Assembly: GCA_008931825.1 (NCBI GenBank) | Contig: QXVZ01022509.1 | Location: 1 to 20,443, forward strand | DNA length: 20,443 nucleotides | From: Phallusia fumigata | Taxonomy: Eukaryota > Chordata > Ascidiacea > Phlebobranchia > Ascidiidae | Reading direction: 5' to 3' | In this document: one piece after another, positions 11,601 through 17,600 of the stretch | How positions within the stretch are numbered: the first letter of the stretch is position 1 | Layout: each line of letters begins with the position of its first letter | Translations under genes and position numbers: made by a program | Notes under the pieces: generated by a model | The model's input: only the letters and a program-made list of their open reading frames with translations | The model's database searches: none | Told to the model about the DNA's origin: nothing

Positions 11601-14600
11601 CTTCGTGTAATTGGAGAGTTGCGTCATTTCTTTAAGATTACAAGAGGGAACATTGTTCTAATCCCATCTCAGTCTTACTGACCTTAGACAAAACCTTCAT
11701 CTCATCCACCATCCGCTGATACTCCGATCTGTCATCCACCAACTCCTCCTCTTCATCTTCCTCCGCTCCGCCCCTCCCCTCTATGGATTTCCTCCAATCC
11801 GTGCTCCGGTCGAAGCGGATGGATGGAGGAGGAAGAGTGATGTCGAACACGCAGATTTCAAAACATTTAAACGCCGCCACTATGTCACTGGAAGAGAAGA
11901 TGCTGAAAGCTCGAACATAATTTTCGAGGATGAATAATTTTTAAATTTAATCCGATGTTTGCATCACAATGTATTCACTTTATCCAAGTTCTCTGGAAGT
12001 TACTTAAACATGTGCACAGCATTTCAGACATCAGGGATTCCAAACCCACTGTTTTCGATTCTATAATAGAATGTGAAAACAGATCCTTCAACATGGTGAT
12101 GGGCCAAACAACTAAATCATTCAGGTATTCCAGCACAGTTAATTAATTATTTTTTGCATTTTTGCACAAGGGCAATTAAATAATCATCATTTACATGGCG
12201 GCTGTTGGAGGTTTAATATTGCTTATCCAGGACATCTATCATTTACTAATAAACTTTGCAACGGTAACAATCACAAATATAACAACAGCAACAGTTAGAA
12301 TTTAAGCAGACCGGGTCCAACTTACCGCAAAATGAAGAACTGGAAAGATTTGAAAGGAGGGACGGAAGTGAAATCGGAATCGTCGTCGACATGTTGATAA
12401 TGTGAAGGAGAGTTGTAAGTTTGAAGCCGAAGTTCAAGAAATTTAGCGAACGACATCGACCAAGCATCCGTCGAGAGTGGTTTCAAATCTGAACAGAATG
12501 TTTTTGTGGCGATTGACCGAGACATGATGACAAACTAATTAAAAACAGATTGTGGAATCTCACCGGTGGTGACTTGTGTCTCGGGATCCCAGCACCACGA
12601 GAAGATATCAGGGAGAGTGATGGGTTTGGCCAACTCCTTGAGAACAATGTTCATACATGTTGTGCCATGGACGAAGCTGGGACAACAATTATTTGGATCA
12701 GTTGACTTGTTTGCATAAATATTATACAGAACACATGCTGATTTAGGCGCACAATGTAATATGATCAGAAAAATACAAATCCCATATCGTCAAATAAATG
12801 AACGGATTATTTGTTTGGGTAATACGTCTAAAAATGAATGTCCTGAAAATTAGACTAAAAATGTCTAAATATTTTTGCACCTCACACTATTTTGCCAAAA
12901 AATTAAATTTTGCAAAAGAATTGTAATGTTCATTGCTTAATTAACCGTGACGCATCAAGTGGCAAAAAATAACCCTCCTACAAAATTTTGACGTTATTAA
13001 AACCTGCAAGATGTGAAATCTGAGTGCTTTAAGATTTGTTTTTTGCATCGTGACAACACGTGAAAATATCATGTACCTTCTCACATGTTCTACCATGGGT
13101 CTTTTGCACGTCGGACTCGGACAGTGGTAGCTCGGTCTGAAGCAATAACGCTCCAGGAATCCTCCTAATGTGATGTCGTTGCCATGGTAGAAATCAATGT
13201 CAACCGCCCACGGAATCACACATGGGTTGGGAGCGTTCGGTGATCTCATACTGTAACTGCACACAAGAGATGGATGGATTTCACCATACTACCATTTCAC
13301 ACGCTACTCCGCTTAAAAAGGATTCATATTCAGTACTTTTATGGGACGCATAGTCACCTAAGTTACAATTTCAAATTGGGTCGTATATTTACCTAAGTTA
13401 CATCTATAACATTCAAATACTCTGGTTTTGTTATTTAACCATGAGAACAACAAAAACTTTCTAGAAACTAGAAGGGTGGCTTACCATATATAGATATTCT
13501 ACATACACTATTACCCGATATTAAAAGATGATATATTCCCCACATTATTTTACATTGGGTCCTATAGTTACCTGCACTATTTATGACATAATTGTTTCTG
13601 CTGGCAGAAACGCATGGGTCCCCACACATGCAAAGTTCTACATATTGCCTTTTTCAGATAACATGTCCAGGCTATAGATATAAACAAAGCAATCAGTGCA
13701 CCACAAAGACATGTTATACAAACTGTCCAATTTACATTAAGTTTGCAAATTGTTTAATAATATTTCACATTTTAGGGGGCTAGTGGGGTAACTGCTGGAC
13801 CTATGGGGGAAAAACATTAATTATTGCACCACAATGACACGTTATACAAACTGTCCAAATTAGATCCAATTCGGAGGTTGTTTAAGTATTTGCCCCATTT
13901 TAGCGGGCTAGTGGGGTAACTACTGGGGCTGTAGGGTAAAAAATTTTAATTATCGCACCACAATGACATGTTATGCAAACTGTCCAAATTTCATCTAATT
14001 CGGAGATTGTTTAAGTATTTGCCCCATTTTAGGGGGCTAGTGGGGTAACCGTTGGGATATGGGGTCAAACAACACTAATGACACAACTCCGTGACCATGT
14101 CTACCAACAGCAAAAGTTTCATCCAAATCCGCCAAACATTTCATGCCAAAGTGCATAGACATAGTGCAAGGAAATATTTCACCCTTTTGGGGGCTAGCGG
14201 GGTAACCTTTGGGGCTAAGAAGTCAATCGAAATGAATGACACATCTCCATGACCATATCTACCAGCTGTGAAAGTTTCATCCAAATCCATCAAACATTTC
14301 ATGCCAAAAGGGCATGGACAAGCTGCAGGGCTGAAAAAAGAAAAAAAAGAAAAAAAACAAAAAACAAACAGAGTGAAAACAATATGTGTCCCCTTTCAGG
14401 AAGGGGACCCATAATTACAGACAGGGTTGTGAGAACTGGTTTGTTAGGAGTCACTGGATTATACAGGCATAACATAGTGATACCTGCTGAAGAGAACAAA
14501 TATGTGTTGGTGGTTTCTGGGATCCAGACAATCAAGAGGAGGAAGACTCTCATCTTCAGCACTTTCCTCCAAGAGTTCAGGATCTTGATCTGCTCCCAAA

Positions 14601-17600
14601 GTTTCATCCTCAACATCCGGGGATTGCGGCTTCACTGTTTGCAAAGATGAACCGCAAGCTCTGTTGACAAACCAGGTTTATTCAAAGATGGAAAGGCGTT
14701 TGCACAGCAACATCTTTAAAGGTTTTCTATTGACCTGAGCTCTTGGCACATTCGCAAGTAACTAGACAACTGACCAATAAACACAAGCGGTCAGTTGTTT
14801 ACAGTTAACCCAAAATATCAGCCAAGTTTCTCAACATAATTATCCACGTTTTGTAAAGGTTGTATTGTTTAAGTTGTTTTGAAATGTCAAAAACAAATTT
14901 GCTTGCATCAGCAACATACGGTTTCCCCAAAAATAGCAGCAGGACATTATTTAACGGTTCAGCTATTCCTGTCAATCACCTGTAGTTGGAAACCAAGTCC
15001 CTCATATCCCGGGAATTAGCGGGCATTGTGAGTGGCATCGAAACAAACTCGTGATCAACTTCCTTCCAACACATTTTGTTCTGCCCGAAAGATCCGTTAA
15101 TCTTGTGACCTTGATCGTCGTCGTTACCCGGATAGAACCGGTTCGGGCGTTCCTTAACCGGACTCGATGTGGCGGGTGGACTGGTCACGTGACTGGGCCG
15201 TTCCAGTCGGTTGCCCAGCACGTCATGCATGATTAGTTTCTCCCATGTGGATAATCGCATCTCATCTTTTGAAGCGATGCCTGCGTGATGACGTGACCGC
15301 GTGATGACGTGAATCGTGATGACGTGACCGCGTGATGACGTGAATTACCGCATTTACACGAGATTTGTTTTAAAGACAGAAACCAACTAACGTTTAACGA
15401 TGATATTACTTTGGAAATTGGAATTTTTAGCAATATTTGGAAAGTTGTGCGTTGGCTTTAACGCCTATCCAAGTTGTCTTCCACACTGTATAAGCTTAAG
15501 CTTCCCATCTGGGGCTCAACTAGGGGCTTGTGAAGGCAAAGCTGGAGAAAATCTAACCTGCGGTGAAGTTTAAACTTACACCCTTAGCTTTTCCAGGGTG
15601 GGCGCTCTACCGAATGAGCTAGACAGACTCTGTAAAACTTAAATTCTAGTTCACAACTTGTTATCAGCAGCTTACTTCTCAATGAACTTTGACTTTGCAA
15701 TCGAATATATCCGTTTGACGTCACAGAAGAACCGACATCAGATTTGTCNAAACTTAAATTCTAGTTCACAACTTGTTATCAGCAGCTTACTTCTCAATGA
15801 ACTTTGACTTTGCAATCGAATATATCCGTTTGACGTCACAGAAGAACCGACATCAGATTTGTCTTTGTAAGTTTGACTTCGAGACGAAGAACCGACGTTT
15901 TCCTAAAACAAATCTAATTTATACTTTTACGATTCAAAAACCCTTTTTTGAAGATATAAACTATGATTTTGGGATTTAAAAACCAACGCATTTCGAAGGT
16001 TACCAAAACTTTTTGTTTACATTACAGTATATCAGACCTGCTAATGGCATCGAAACAGAGCTGACCCCTCAAATATTTCTAAGCAGCAAGACGTTAGTTG
16101 GAAAAATGTAGCCTGCGGTGGGATTCGAACCCACGACAGTAAACCACAAAACATTTTCTACGTTTGAACAAACGATGTTGTCAACAACAGGAAGCGTTTG
16201 TTGAAAAGGAAAATATTTTAAACACAAGTACTGAATTGTATCTTCACCTTATCCATGAGATGTTCGTCGGTTTCCATGCTAAGCAGCATTTCCTCATAAG
16301 AACTTGCGGCTGCCTCGTTGTCAAACGACTTTTGGTGTGCGGGGGTTCTCCACATGTTCTGTGGCAAACCATAACTCTCCGATGTTCCAGATCTACGGGA
16401 AAAGAAACGTCTGATTATGACGAGAAAAAGAAATTCTGTCCGATATTTTGTACAATTCCACACCTATCAGATTCAAAGCAAATAGTTTTTAAAGAGAAGC
16501 CGAGACCCCGGGGACAGATTAATCCTTTGGCATCAAAATTCTCTAAGATAACTTTCAGATTTTGCAGAAGAGAATAATAAACGCGCTTTACTTCGACATC
16601 GATCCATATGTGGTTGGCCTCATGTGACACAAGTCAAATGTGGCTTTTTGGATGCCGAAGTAAAACATTTTCAAGAAGAAATAAAGATGTTTCCGTTTCG
16701 TGTGACCACTTATGGTATGGCTGGTGTTATCAAAACTCGAACCTACCGACTTCTGAACGAGGAATTGTCAGTTTCCATTTCATCGAGGCGATCTGTGCTC
16801 TCAGTTCGATGTCGGTTCTAAAACAATTTAGAAAATGTCAAAGAATAAAACCGAGACAAGCCATTTGCCAAAACATAACAAACTATCCAGCCAGTTTGCC
16901 CATCGACAGTACTTACACATTTTGTCCAGGTTTGACCTGTAAGTCCCGGTTGGTTACAGAATAGATCGGACCAGAACAATGTAGATGGGAGATAATTTCT
17001 AAGCGGGGAGTTTTCGCCAGCCAGTGTGAGGAGATATGGAAGATCGGGATCAATGAATGGGGAAGTGCTGATGAAATATGGGAGGTTGTTTCGAAAAATT
17101 CTGAAATTCTGACCCTACTTGGATTGCGTTCACATAAAAATTGTGTGTGAACAAACTCATGAATATTTAGAAATCACGGCTTTACATTTATAACGTGAAA
17201 ATAAGAATAATCAACTTATTCTGTACAGAAGTACTACGGTTCCACACCTAAAATCGGTTTTGTTTTATAATTATCGAATTTATTCATGGCTACTATGTTG
17301 TCTACATAGATGGAATTGTCGATATTTCATGTTAAACTATAAACTCCATAATGTTGAACAATATTAGAGATTTAAAACAAATTTCACCAGGAAGACGTTA
17401 GTTAAATAAAAATTTAATATTAGAACCGATCATTGTTTAAACCTTTACAGCAGCAATTCTCACCTTAAAAACACCCTGTGCATAGATTCATTGAAGAGCA
17501 TCGACTTGGCTGAAACGGCGTTTGAAACAGTCAATACGTCATCGGAAAGAGCGCCACCCAGTGGTTTGCTCGTCACATCCAGATACGAGTGAGTCGGACC

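Larger units (their letters stand above)
13257..14483. other. 1227-bp PIKFYVE intron dominated by repeats
   Basis: The longest real intron in the window. It contains spaced copies of a 27-bp motif (13341-13580) and an 0.8-kb element with inverted ends and tandem repeats (13614-14412), leaving only about 70 bases before the upstream exon. Confidence 0.75.

Noticed and set aside
11683..11887. Alternative exon end at AAG|GTCAGT (11683)
   Set aside because: Good donor, but it would put a stop codon at once in the next exon; the donor four bases further on keeps the frame.
13699..14058. CRISPR-like array
   Set aside because: The repeats are contiguous 128-129 bp tandem units without short repeats separated by unique spacers, in animal DNA.
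14249..14650. 133-codon plus-strand frame and its opposite-strand partner at 14299-14616
   Set aside because: Both cross the repeat element and A-rich tract and the PIKFYVE exon at 14484-14660 in the wrong frame; the hydrophobic look is from the poly-A/T tract.
16164..16577. 137-codon plus-strand open frame
   Set aside because: It overlaps the PIKFYVE exon at 16248-16392 in antisense and has no recognisable features.
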